Of a DNA stretch of 64,000 bases, positions 8,857 through 16,740 are shown piece after piece. The position numbers and the translations under genes are program-made. Every line of letters begins with the position of its first letter. Within the stretch, counting starts at the first letter, position 1. The DNA is taken from contig NC_014501.1 of assembly GCF_000147335.1 (NCBI RefSeq), positions 3,470,300 to 3,534,299 on the forward strand, read 5' to 3'. The stretch comes from Gloeothece verrucosa PCC 7822. GTDB taxonomy: Bacteria > Cyanobacteriota > Cyanobacteriia > Cyanobacteriales > Microcystaceae. Below the pieces are notes generated by a model. That model ran no database searches. It worked only from the letters and a program-made list of their open reading frames with translations, and was not told the DNA's origin.

Positions 8857-10707
8857 ATGCGTACTATCGACTTCCTCCCAAAGCCAAGAGCCAAAAAAAG
8901 CCCTTCTCCCAAGAGAACCTCTCAACCTTCTTTTGCCCAAGATCGTCGTCAAGAGACAGGCCGAACAGTAGGACGACAGTATCAATCGATTTTAATGATG
9001 CTGTTGATCAGTCTTGTTTTATTAGGAGGGGTGGGGGCACGTCTTTTTTACTTACAATTATCTCAAGGAGAAGTCTATCGAGAAAAAGCTGAAAATAACC
9101 GTATTCGGATTGTGCCCAAACAGCCGGTGCGAGGCAACCTATTTGATCGCAAAGGGCGAGTATTGGCCACGACTCGTTTAACTCATGCGGCTTATCTATG
9201 GCCGATGGCTCAAAAACGGGAAAACTGGCCGGAAAATAGAAGACGTATTGCCGAACTTTTAGGCGTATCTGAAAAAAGTATCGAAGAAAAGGTGCAACAA
9301 GCGGGTTTTAACTCTCCTACCCTCATCCGCATCGCTCGCAGTCTCACCCCGGCTCAAATTACAGCACTCGAAGAGTACCGCAGTCAAATTAGTGGCATAG
9401 AAGTAGATATAGAAACGGTTAGAGATTATCCTCATAAAAAAATCGCTTCTCATGTGTTGGGATACACCGGAGAATTAGATGCCGAAGAGTTAAAACAACG
9501 CCGCTCAGAAGGCTATCGCATGGGCGATGTGGTGGGAAAAATGGGCGTAGAGGCAGCCTATGAGCAACAATTACGAGGAGAATGGGGCGGCTTGCAATTG
9601 GAAGTAGATGGAGCCGGTAAAGTGATGCGGGTGTTAGGTCAAAAAGCGGCTAAACCCGGCAAAGATGTAACCCTAACCCTAGATTTGAATGTTCAAAAAG
9701 CAGCAGAAGCGGCTTTAGGCAACCGCAAAGGGGCAGTAGTGGCCCTTGATCCGAGGACTGGCGCGGTTTTAGCGATGGTTAGTTATCCTCGCTTTGATCC
9801 TAACGTTTTTTCTTCCCAAATCACTCCGGCTATTTGGAAGGAACTACAAGAAACAAAACCCTTTGTTAACCGGGCCATGCGTGGGTTTCCTCCGGCTTCT
9901 ACTTTTAAAGTGGTTACCCAAACCGCCGGTATGGAGTCCGGAAAATACCCTCCCAATACGATTTTAGGGACGTTTGCTTATCTGAATGTAGGCGGAACGG
10001 CTTTTGGAGAATGGAACCGGGCAGGATTTGGTCCTTTGGGGTATGTCAGGGCACTAGCGATGAGTAGTAATACGTTTCATGGCCAAATTGGCAGGGGGGT
10101 AGGAGGTCCAACTTTAATTAAATATGCTCATATCTATGGATTTGGCAGCAAAACAGGGATTGAAATCCCTGGCGAAGTTCCCGGCTTAATTGCTGATGAT
10201 GCTTGGAAGCGCAAGATGCTCAATTGGGGATGGACTGACGGAGATAGTGTCAATATGTCCATCGGACAAGGATTTACCCAAGCAACTCCTCTTCAGATAG
10301 CGGTGATGTTTGCTGTGCCGGCTAATGGCGGCTATAGAGTCAGACCTCATCTGTTAGCAGATAGTACCAAAAAAGCGGATCAATGGCGCACGAATTTGCA
10401 TTTTAAACCCACTACGATCAAAACTCTCCGAGAAGGACTACGGGCCGTGGTTACCAGTGGGACCGGCAAAGGTCTTAATGTTCCTTATTTACCGCCAGTA
10501 GCCGGAAAAAGCGGCACAGCCGAAGCCCCTCCGGGTAAGTCTCATACTTGGTTTGGCGGTTTTGCTCCTTTTGATAATCCAGAAATTGTTGCAGTGGCTT
10601 TTGTAGAACATTCTGGCGGTGGGGGAGGTTCGGTGGCCGGTCCCATCGTTCGTCAGGTGATGGAGGCTTATTTTAATAAAAAACCCCCCAATCCTAATAG
10701 TAAATAA
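8857..10707 (+). CDS. mrdA: Penicillin-binding protein 2 (elongation transpeptidase)
   Basis: The 616-residue protein is a class B PBP that cross-links peptidoglycan during cell elongation. A basic, Ser/Pro-rich cytoplasmic tail precedes one membrane anchor at about 47-66 (SILMMLLISLVLLGGVGA). The dimerisation/pedestal region follows (RGNLFDRKGRVLA). The transpeptidase domain shows all three active-site motifs: S348-TFK (STFK), S403-S404-N405 (SSN) and K551-SGT (KSGT). The length and motif spacing match MrdA/PBP2 rather than FtsI. It is transcribed away from the cruP-like gene and ends before a hairpin at 10811. Confidence 0.92.
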   Translation: MRTIDFLPKPRAKKSPSPKRTSQPSFAQDRRQETGRTVGRQYQSILMMLLISLVLLGGVGARLFYLQLSQGEVYREKAENNRIRIVPKQPVRGNLFDRKGRVLATTRLTHAAYLWPMAQKRENWPENRRRIAELLGVSEKSIEEKVQQAGFNSPTLIRIARSLTPAQITALEEYRSQISGIEVDIETVRDYPHKKIASHVLGYTGELDAEELKQRRSEGYRMGDVVGKMGVEAAYEQQLRGEWGGLQLEVDGAGKVMRVLGQKAAKPGKDVTLTLDLNVQKAAEAALGNRKGAVVALDPRTGAVLAMVSYPRFDPNVFSSQITPAIWKELQETKPFVNRAMRGFPPASTFKVVTQTAGMESGKYPPNTILGTFAYLNVGGTAFGEWNRAGFGPLGYVRALAMSSNTFHGQIGRGVGGPTLIKYAHIYGFGSKTGIEIPGEVPGLIADDAWKRKMLNWGWTDGDSVNMSIGQGFTQATPLQIAVMFAVPANGGYRVRPHLLADSTKKADQWRTNLHFKPTTIKTLREGLRAVVTSGTGKGLNVPYLPPVAGKSGTAEAPPGKSHTWFGGFAPFDNPEIVAVAFVEHSGGGGGSVAGPIVRQVMEAYFNKKPPNPNSK

Positions 10708-10810
10708 ATAGCAACAGGCAACAGCTAAGAGTTTTAGGCATTTTTAAGAATTAATGTATTATTCATTTATTTATGCCTACCTACTTATAAATTAAACGCT
10801 AATCAATTAA

Positions 10811-10834
10811 GGGACCTGCCTTCAGCAGGTTCCC
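10811..10834. terminator. Hairpin between convergent genes
   Basis: GGGACCTGC and GCAGGTTCCC pair with one bulged base around a five-base loop. It lies between mrdA, ending at 10707, and the leftward PEP-CTERM gene, ending at 10887, where a bidirectional terminator would be expected. It lacks a clear U-tract, and the following GTGGGCTAAAGCC resembles a dispersed repeat, so the terminator role is tentative. Confidence 0.45.
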
Positions 10835-10886
10835 CTAGTGGTGGGCTAAAGCCTAAAATTTCAACAATTAATTAGGGTAGTCATCA

Positions 10887-11660
10887 TTAAACAGTTTTTG
10901 ATTTTTTCAACAGCTTTCTTTTGAAAAAGGCTCCAAAACTCAAGGCTGTACTCACGCCGAAAAGAGTCAGAGGTTCGGGTACTGCACTCGCCGTCCATGT
11001 ACCATCAAGCGAAACGTTTTCATCGTAATCAAAAAAGGAAAAAAAGCCAGCAGCATCTATTGAAATCAGTATCTCACCAATTAGGTCAGATTGGTAATAC
11101 CAAGCGTCTGTAGAAAATAAAAAAACATTACCTAGTTTGTCAGCACTAATCTTGACTTGGCTGATACTGCTGCTAAGAGGATTAAAAAAATAACTTTGAT
11201 TAGGAAGGTAAGAACTTAAATAATACTTCTTTTGGGAACCCGACAAATTAATCTGGATATCGGTTAGATGTAAATTTTGACTAGCTTCGATCTCAAGTGT
11301 ATTAACAATGTACAGATTGTTAGGTATTTGACTAGGATCATTATAGAATATACCTTCATAATAACCTGTGGGCAAATAATACTCATAATAATTCCCATCC
11401 TCATCGTAATCACTATATAAATCGAGTATTTCTCCTACAGCAAAAAAACCTTCAAACGGTGTTGGACTATAATTAAATGATCCAGTGGCTACCAATTGAT
11501 GATCATAATCTCTAAACTCTAGCTTTCCTTTAGTCGTCTCTTGAAAAGTTAAGGCTTGTGCCGATTGACTGTCAAATCCTAAATTGATTACTGCTATGCC
11601 TAATGGTAACCAAAATAAGGTTTTACAAGAATTAGTGAAAATCTCTGGAATGGTAAACAT
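10887..11660 (-). CDS. PEP-CTERM sorting-domain secreted protein
   Basis: The 257-residue protein has an export signal with a hydrophobic core at about 13-35 ending near SAQA. A beta-rich middle follows, with many Tyr, Asp and Ser. The C-terminus has the PEP-CTERM layout: VPEP near 227, a hydrophobic stretch (LTLFGVSTALSFGAFF) and a basic tail (KRKLLKKSK). In known systems this tripartite tail is recognised by an exosortase-type protease and the protein reaches the outer surface or matrix. No exosortase gene lies in the window. The middle domain is not one I recognise, so its cargo role is unknown. Confidence 0.85.
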   Translation of the reverse strand: MFTIPEIFTNSCKTLFWLPLGIAVINLGFDSQSAQALTFQETTKGKLEFRDYDHQLVATGSFNYSPTPFEGFFAVGEILDLYSDYDEDGNYYEYYLPTGYYEGIFYNDPSQIPNNLYIVNTLEIEASQNLHLTDIQINLSGSQKKYYLSSYLPNQSYFFNPLSSSISQVKISADKLGNVFLFSTDAWYYQSDLIGEILISIDAAGFFSFFDYDENVSLDGTWTASAVPEPLTLFGVSTALSFGAFFKRKLLKKSKTV

Positions 11661-11836
11661 AGTGACTGTTTATTGTTGTTTTTAATTTCTTTAAGTCATA
11701 GCTTACCAAACCGATGTTAGAGTTAATGTTATCGATATTATTTAAAAAAAAATCTTATGTAAGCTAGAAAACATTGATTAGCTTATTTCTATTGTAATCA
11801 ATAATTTTTCTCTATACCTGCATATTTTTAAAAAAT

Positions 11837-11992
11837 AGTAAGTACCTGGACATAAATAAAGCTTAGCTCCGCGCCACTCCGTGTACATTATGTTAAGAAA
11901 TGTAAAAACATTGAAAGCCTTTCCTGTTCCCTGTTCCCTGTTCCCTGTTCCCTTGCCAAACAGTTAACTTTACTTTTGTCCAGGTACTTATT
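11837..11992. repeat. MITE-like element with terminal inverted repeats
   Basis: The left end AGTAAGTACCTGGAC and the inverted right end AATAAGTACCTGGAC match at 14 of 15 bases, and similarity continues inward through AAATAAAG/AAGTAAAG. The element is about 156 bp with no coding capacity. Its centre holds four TTCCCTG heptamers (about 11926-11951). A degenerate relative lies at 2361. It occupies much of the otherwise empty 11661-12048 interval. Confidence 0.65.
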
Positions 11993-12048
11993 ATTGAATT
12001 TCTCCAACCGATATAACAGTTGGAGGGACTCAATGTGGGATTTAAATA

Positions 12049-12393
12049 TCAAGCCTCAAATAAAGACTCTAATTCATTTCGTAGAGCTTCAAAATTAACC
12101 ACTCTAGCAACGATTATATTTTCTTCTTGTTTTCCCCGGGTTAACTCATTTTTCCAGTAGCGGATCTTGTCTTCATTCTTCAACCAAAACTTAATCATTA
12201 TATTAGTGACTTCATCCCAATCCCAATTCGGTCTAGAGGGAACCATTTTGGTCGATTTAATAAACGAGTCTAAAGAGCATTCATAGCTACCGAGATGCGT
12301 TTTTCCTCGATGAGGATTGTGTTCATGTTGCTGTTGATAATTAAAAAACGTTAAAACAGGGGTAATGCCAATAATATCGAAAGAGTAGGACAT
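12049..12393 (-). CDS. Conserved-looking hypothetical protein
   Basis: This 114-residue soluble protein has no membrane segment or signal. It begins MSYSFDIIGITPVLTFFNYQQ and has a Trp/Lys-rich middle (WDWDEVTNIMIKFWLKNEDKIRYW) and an acidic helical end. A good ribosome site (AAGGAGAT) sits about eight bases upstream of the ATG, which supports this as a real gene. I do not recognise the family. The next small frame upstream (12498-12683) is on the same strand about 100 bp away. Confidence 0.6.
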   Translation of the reverse strand: MSYSFDIIGITPVLTFFNYQQQHEHNPHRGKTHLGSYECSLDSFIKSTKMVPSRPNWDWDEVTNIMIKFWLKNEDKIRYWKNELTRGKQEENIIVARVVNFEALRNELESLFEA

Positions 12394-12497
12394 AGGCAGT
12401 ATCTCCTTGGAAATTTTTTATTATTAATGGTAGATAGTTTGCCCTCAGATTGGCTTCTATCTGAAGGTCAACAGACTTGAGTTATACACTCTTTCAC

Positions 12498-12683
12498 TCA
12501 AGAGTAATATAAGTTTTGATGTTCAAAAATTTCCTGAGATCTTTTAAATTGAGTCCCGGAAAAATAGAACGAGTAGTTTAGCACTTGAAGCTGATGAGTG
12601 ATAACTGATTGGTCAGTGAGAGTCAGGGATTTATTGAAGTCGCCAAAATCAGTAATGAGTGGGATCAATTGTTCCTCTGACAT
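12498..12683 (-). CDS. Possible 61-residue protein
   Basis: The frame begins MSEEQLIPLITDFGDF and has plausible protein composition but no recognisable domain. Its upstream sequence (TTTATTTAA) lacks a clear ribosome site. It could be co-transcribed with the 114-residue gene downstream, or be a chance frame. Confidence 0.3.
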   Translation of the reverse strand: MSEEQLIPLITDFGDFNKSLTLTDQSVITHQLQVLNYSFYFSGTQFKRSQEIFEHQNLYYS

Positions 12684-12798
12684 TTAAATAAAGCTGACTA
12701 TTTTACTAAAATTCTAACCTTACTAATTCTAAAAAAGTGTTTTTTGTAAACTTTTTTGCCGGGCAACCCAAGATTTTGGCCAGAAGTAGGGAAAAGGG

Positions 12799-12881
12799 GA
12801 CGATGATTTATCTGATTCTCTGATGGACTATAATTTTAGAGTTTCATCATAGTTACCATTTAATCAGAGCGAATCATCGTC
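12799..12881. repeat. Long-range inverted repeat downstream of the TPR gene
   Basis: GACGATGATT at 12799-12808 is perfectly inverted at 12872-12881 (AATCATCGTC). Inside it a second imperfect pair, CTGATT/AATCAG, extends the arms. It falls in the 3' untranslated side of the leftward TPR gene that ends at 12889. It may act as a transcript-end structure or be a small palindromic repeat. Confidence 0.45.
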
Positions 12882-12888
12882 GATGTTT

Positions 12889-13722
12889 TTAATTAAGGTT
12901 CAAAAATTTATCCAAAGCCGCTACCATCTGAGGCGGCCAGCGACGGATATTTTTCACCCAGTCTAAGTCTTGATATCGGTTATCTATCCCCACAGCAGCA
13001 ACCCAATTACTTTCGGCTTCTCCTTGTTTACCCTGTTCCCAGAGTACCGCCGTTAAAGCCGCTCGCATATCCGGAAACATGGGATATTTTCTGACTAAAG
13101 AGCGCATTTTGCGGGTAGCTTCCTCTTTATGACCTGTTTCATACAGCGCTAAGGCCACATTGGCTTGAGCAAAGGAAAAATTAGGAGCTATGTCGATGGC
13201 TTTTTGATAATCTGCTAGGGCTTCTTGCCAATGGCCTAAGCTTCCTTGAGCGTTGCCTCGGTTATTATAGGCCATGGGATCAGAAGGATCTAAGGCTAAT
13301 ACTTGATTATAATCGGCGATGGCTTCAGAGTATCGTTCTTGCGCTTCAAAGGCCGTCCCACGATTTAAATAGGGATCAGGGCTATCGGGTGCGAGTTCAA
13401 TGGCTTTGTTAAAATCGGCGATCGCTTCATCGAGTTTAAATTGACTCACGCGACAATTGCCTCGGTTACTCCAAACCGCAGGATTAGTGGGAAATTGTTC
13501 GATTAATTGAGTCCAATATTGTTCGGCTGCGGGAAAATCTCCTTTGTCTGTTGCTTCAAAGGCTTTTTGAGCTAGGGCTTCTCCCTGCTTGATTTGTTGT
13601 TCTGTAATTGAAGAAGAAACGACCGGTTCGGCCCAGGCACTCTGTCCGCCAGTGCGGAACTCGTTCCCCGCCCCACTCCAAATCAAAACGACAGTCAATA
13701 AAATTAGAATCCAGCGTATCAT
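12889..13722 (-). CDS. Exported TPR-repeat protein
   Basis: The 277-residue protein starts with a hydrophobic signal (ILILLTVVLIWSGAG) ending near SAWA, pointing to the periplasm or thylakoid lumen. Residues about 48-215 form at least four to five tetratricopeptide repeats with the classic spacing (AVWSNRGNCRVSQFKLDEAI, PYLNRGTAFEAQERYSEAI, AYNNRGNAQGSLGHWQEAL). The C-terminal tail has a distinctive NIRRWPPQMV stretch. TPR domains hold protein partners, so a scaffold or assembly role is likely, but the partner is unknown. Similar proteins exist in chloroplasts, which makes a photosynthetic role possible (inference). Confidence 0.85.
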   Translation of the reverse strand: MIRWILILLTVVLIWSGAGNEFRTGGQSAWAEPVVSSSITEQQIKQGEALAQKAFEATDKGDFPAAEQYWTQLIEQFPTNPAVWSNRGNCRVSQFKLDEAIADFNKAIELAPDSPDPYLNRGTAFEAQERYSEAIADYNQVLALDPSDPMAYNNRGNAQGSLGHWQEALADYQKAIDIAPNFSFAQANVALALYETGHKEEATRKMRSLVRKYPMFPDMRAALTAVLWEQGKQGEAESNWVAAVGIDNRYQDLDWVKNIRRWPPQMVAALDKFLNLN

Positions 13723-13748
13723 TACTGTTTTTCTCTCTAGTATTTAGT

Positions 13749-13808
13749 TAAACCCCACCCCTGAGCCGAAGTCCCGAGGCATTGAGGGGTTCCGAAGGGG
13801 CGGAGTCT
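13749..13808. repeat. GC-rich imperfect palindrome, related to 44331-44399
   Basis: The sequence between the TPR gene and purE begins AAACCCCACCCCTGAGCCGAA and closes with GGGGCGGAGTC, so its ends can pair. Read on the minus strand it shares GACTTCGGCT and GGTGGGGTTTA with the element at 44331. It may be a dispersed palindromic repeat, or the decayed end of an IS200/IS605-type element. Confidence 0.45.
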
Positions 13809-13820
13809 TTATACTTATTT

Positions 13821-14366
13821 TTACATCCGTTCTAAGTATTGCTGGTATCCCAGTTGTTCTAATTTGCTTTGTTTGTCTAAAACGCTTTGAGAAAGGTTCT
13901 CTCGATACTGTTGCACTTTGACTTGTAAGTCTGGGTTATGGGTGGCTAGAATTTGTACGGCTAATAAGCCTGCATTTTTGGCGTTGCCGATAGCAACGGT
14001 TGCTACAGGAATTCCTCCGGGCATTTGTACAATTGAGTAGAGCGAATCCACTCCCCCGAGATGACGAGTGGCAACGGGTACTCCGATGACCGGTAAAGGA
14101 GTTAATGAAGCTACCATTCCCGGTAAATGAGCCGCTCCGCCGGCCCCGGCGATCAGGACTTTGATGCCTCGTTGATGGGCACTTTGAGCATACTCTACCA
14201 TTCGCGTTGGGGTACGATGGGCTGAGACGATAGCCACTTCCCAACTGACTTCAAATTCTTCACATACGGCGATTGCTTCTTTCATGGTTGGTAGGTCTGA
14301 ATCACTACCCATTATGATTCCTACTTGGATTTTAGGAGCGGCTGTTGTAGGCTGTTGGTTGGTCAT
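13821..14366 (-). CDS. purE: N5-carboxyaminoimidazole ribonucleotide mutase
   Basis: This 181-residue protein is class I PurE, which converts N5-CAIR to CAIR in purine synthesis. The phosphate-binding GSDSDLPTM sits at about 19-27, followed by SAHRTP near 49-54 with the catalytic His. [11 protein letters not shown] and the PVIGVPV segment are further family signatures. Length fits the family. The neighbouring purK is not in the window. The gene is transcribed away from nagA. Confidence 0.95.
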   Translation of the reverse strand: MTNQQPTTAAPKIQVGIIMGSDSDLPTMKEAIAVCEEFEVSWEVAIVSAHRTPTRMVEYAQSAHQRGIKVLIAGAGGAAHLPGMVASLTPLPVIGVPVATRHLGGVDSLYSIVQMPGGIPVATVAIGNAKNAGLLAVQILATHNPDLQVKVQQYRENLSQSVLDKQSKLEQLGYQQYLERM

Positions 14367-14653
14367 CAGTTTTTGATTTTAATTGTTAAATTTTAATTTT
14401 AATATTTAAAATGGGAGATTTTTATGGTATTATTATTTTTAATAGAAGATTTTTTATAATGACAATATAAAAACTTAAATATAAACAAAAATATTCCCAT
14501 TGTAAAAACAATTATCGCAAAAAAAATTAAATTTGTCAAGGCTTAAAAACCCTTTTTTGACACACTTAATCTTAACAATCAGCAACAGATAACAGAGAAT
14601 AGGGAATAAGGAAAAACTAAGGAATAATAACGATAGACGAAGTACAAAAAATC

Positions 14654-15829
14654 ATGATCACTATCATCAACGCTCTAATACCAGGCTCAGAGGAATTGCA
14701 GCAGATTGAGATTACTGGTTCTGAAATAGCAGCAATCAAACCCATGAGGGAAGGGGTAGCAAAAAAAGAAAAACCATCCATTATCGATGTAGAAGGCGAT
14801 TGGATTTCTTTGGGAGGAATAGACTTACAAATCAATGGTTGTTTTGGGTTGGCGTTTCCCGATTTAACGCTAGAAGACTTGCCTAGACTAGAGAAAATTT
14901 GTGATTTTTTATGGACAAAAGGAGTGGATGGGTTTCTGCCCACCTTAGTCACAACTGCTGTGCGGAAATTCCAACGTTCGCTATTAGTGTTAGAAGAATT
15001 TATTGCCGAACAAAAGCAAAATAATCGAACCACAGCCCAAGTTTTAGGAGTTCATTTAGAGGGGCCATTTCTGAACTATGAAAAACGAGGAGCGCATCCA
15101 GCCGAATATTTACTAACCGCGAGTTTAGAAGCTTTAGAAGGGATCATCACTAATCACGAAAGTATCATTAAAATTATGACCTTAGCGCCAGAATTAGATG
15201 TCACTGGACAAGTCATTAACTATTTACATTCTCGAGGGATTATTGTCAGCCTGGGTCATTCACAAGCCACAGCCAAAGAAGCTAGACAAGCCTTTGAAAA
15301 AGGGGCATCAATGGTTACTCATGCTTTTAATGCGATGCCTTCCTTACATCATCGTCAACCAGGATTATTAGGAGAGGCAATCGTTAGTAAAAATGTGTAT
15401 TGTGGTGTGATTGCTGATGGTCATCACGTAGCGCCAACCATGCTTAAAATTCTCTTAAGAGCTTGCGAATATGAGCGAGGAGCTTTTTTAGTCAGTGATG
15501 CCTTAGCTCCTTTGGGATTACCGGATGGAATATATCCCTGGGATGAACGAAAAATTCAAATCGAAAAGGGGACAGCTAGATTAGCCAGTGGAAAATTAGC
15601 AGGAACCACGCTACCGTTATTAACGGGAGTAGAAAATTTAGTCAAATGGGATATTTGTAAGGTTGAATCAGCGATCGCTTTGGCTACTGAATCACCGCGT
15701 AAAGCGATCGGATTACCCGGCTTATCTGTAGGACAAAAGGCAAACTTGTTACGCTGGAATTGGCAGCAAGAGCTAAACAAATTAACCTGGCAACGATTGG
15801 ATTTAGGATGGATGCACACGGATGATTGA
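14654..15829 (+). CDS. nagA: N-acetylglucosamine-6-phosphate deacetylase
   Basis: The 391-residue amidohydrolase removes the acetyl group from GlcNAc-6-phosphate in amino-sugar recycling. Metal-binding and catalytic motifs are visible: INGCFG near 62, HLEGPF near 134, LGHSQA near 201 and THAFNAM near 222. A further pair is IADGHHV near 254 and VSDALAP near 279, the latter carrying the catalytic Asp. The start lacks a strong ribosome site, but upstream in-frame alternatives are not better. It is convergent with the PHP gene, whose stop is 13 bp away. Confidence 0.92.
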   Translation: MITIINALIPGSEELQQIEITGSEIAAIKPMREGVAKKEKPSIIDVEGDWISLGGIDLQINGCFGLAFPDLTLEDLPRLEKICDFLWTKGVDGFLPTLVTTAVRKFQRSLLVLEEFIAEQKQNNRTTAQVLGVHLEGPFLNYEKRGAHPAEYLLTASLEALEGIITNHESIIKIMTLAPELDVTGQVINYLHSRGIIVSLGHSQATAKEARQAFEKGASMVTHAFNAMPSLHHRQPGLLGEAIVSKNVYCGVIADGHHVAPTMLKILLRACEYERGAFLVSDALAPLGLPDGIYPWDERKIQIEKGTARLASGKLAGTTLPLLTGVENLVKWDICKVESAIALATESPRKAIGLPGLSVGQKANLLRWNWQQELNKLTWQRLDLGWMHTDD

Positions 15830-15842
15830 AATACAGATTGCT

Positions 15843-16556
15843 TTAGAGACGATACAGTAAGTTAACGCCATGAGTATCTGTTCCACAGGTGGTAAAGACT
15901 CCATAGACTTCAGCCAGTTTTAGGACTAGCTCAGTTTGTTTTGGACTAGGTTGCCAGGGTTTAGGATTTCCATAGGCATAGTAAGCTTCTATCCCATCAA
16001 CTCCTAACCCGGCAGCCGCAGGAATTAATTCTTGTGCTGAACGAGAGTAACGGGCAGGGTGTGCCAAAACCACTAATCCACCGGCTTGATGGAGGGCATC
16101 AATAACGGTTTTAGCCTGGGCATCTTCTCCCAATGGGCGTACTCCTTTGAGATAAGAATTCATAACCGGATGTTGGGGGTTAAACCCATAACCGAGGATA
16201 TGAACTTCTGCTCCTAATAAATTTGATGTGATTTCTATGCCTGTCCAAAGGTGAGGCAAAAGGGTATTAGGTTGGTGTAGGCGAAGATCATTAAGCCGCT
16301 CTTGTGCAATTTGGTAACCTTGGGTAGAGTGGTGATCTGTAATAGCCAAACCCTTAAGACCAATTTTAAGCACTTGTTCTATTAAAGCGATGGGACTGAG
16401 TTGACCATCGGAGCAAGTGGTGTGCATATGGAAGTTATAGTGATAGGGACAACTATTGAAATCAATGGTAGCCCAGACTTCCCTGAGAGCTTTGGTGTTT
16501 TGGGCTTCAGCCTGAGTGGCAGAGGTAACAACCATTTTTGTTTTGTCGTCTCGCAA
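15843..16556 (-). CDS. PHP-domain metal-dependent hydrolase
   Basis: The 237-residue protein has the PHP fold used by metal-dependent phosphoesterases. Motif I is HMHTTCSDG near 43, motif II ITDHHS near 74, then GIEIT near 105, HPARY near 165 and the last His in CGTDTHG near 229. All expected metal ligands appear present. Two starts are possible: 16556, or the in-frame Met eight codons later (MVVTSATQ). The substrate is not predictable; relatives cleave nucleoside or sugar phosphates. Confidence 0.85.
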   Translation of the reverse strand: MRDDKTKMVVTSATQAEAQNTKALREVWATIDFNSCPYHYNFHMHTTCSDGQLSPIALIEQVLKIGLKGLAITDHHSTQGYQIAQERLNDLRLHQPNTLLPHLWTGIEITSNLLGAEVHILGYGFNPQHPVMNSYLKGVRPLGEDAQAKTVIDALHQAGGLVVLAHPARYSRSAQELIPAAAGLGVDGIEAYYAYGNPKPWQPSPKQTELVLKLAEVYGVFTTCGTDTHGVNLLYRL

Positions 16557-16740
16557 AGAATTTACATTTGTTAAGATCTACGATAACAAATGTTAAGAGT
16601 TTATGGGGAAAGGATAAGTTGTCTATATTACAAGTTGAGTTTATGCTATTGCTCAAAAGACGCTTATTTGATTTGAACACAGACAAAACTAAAATTTGTA
16701 TGACATCGATTTAAAAGATATTAGTGATTAATAACGATTT

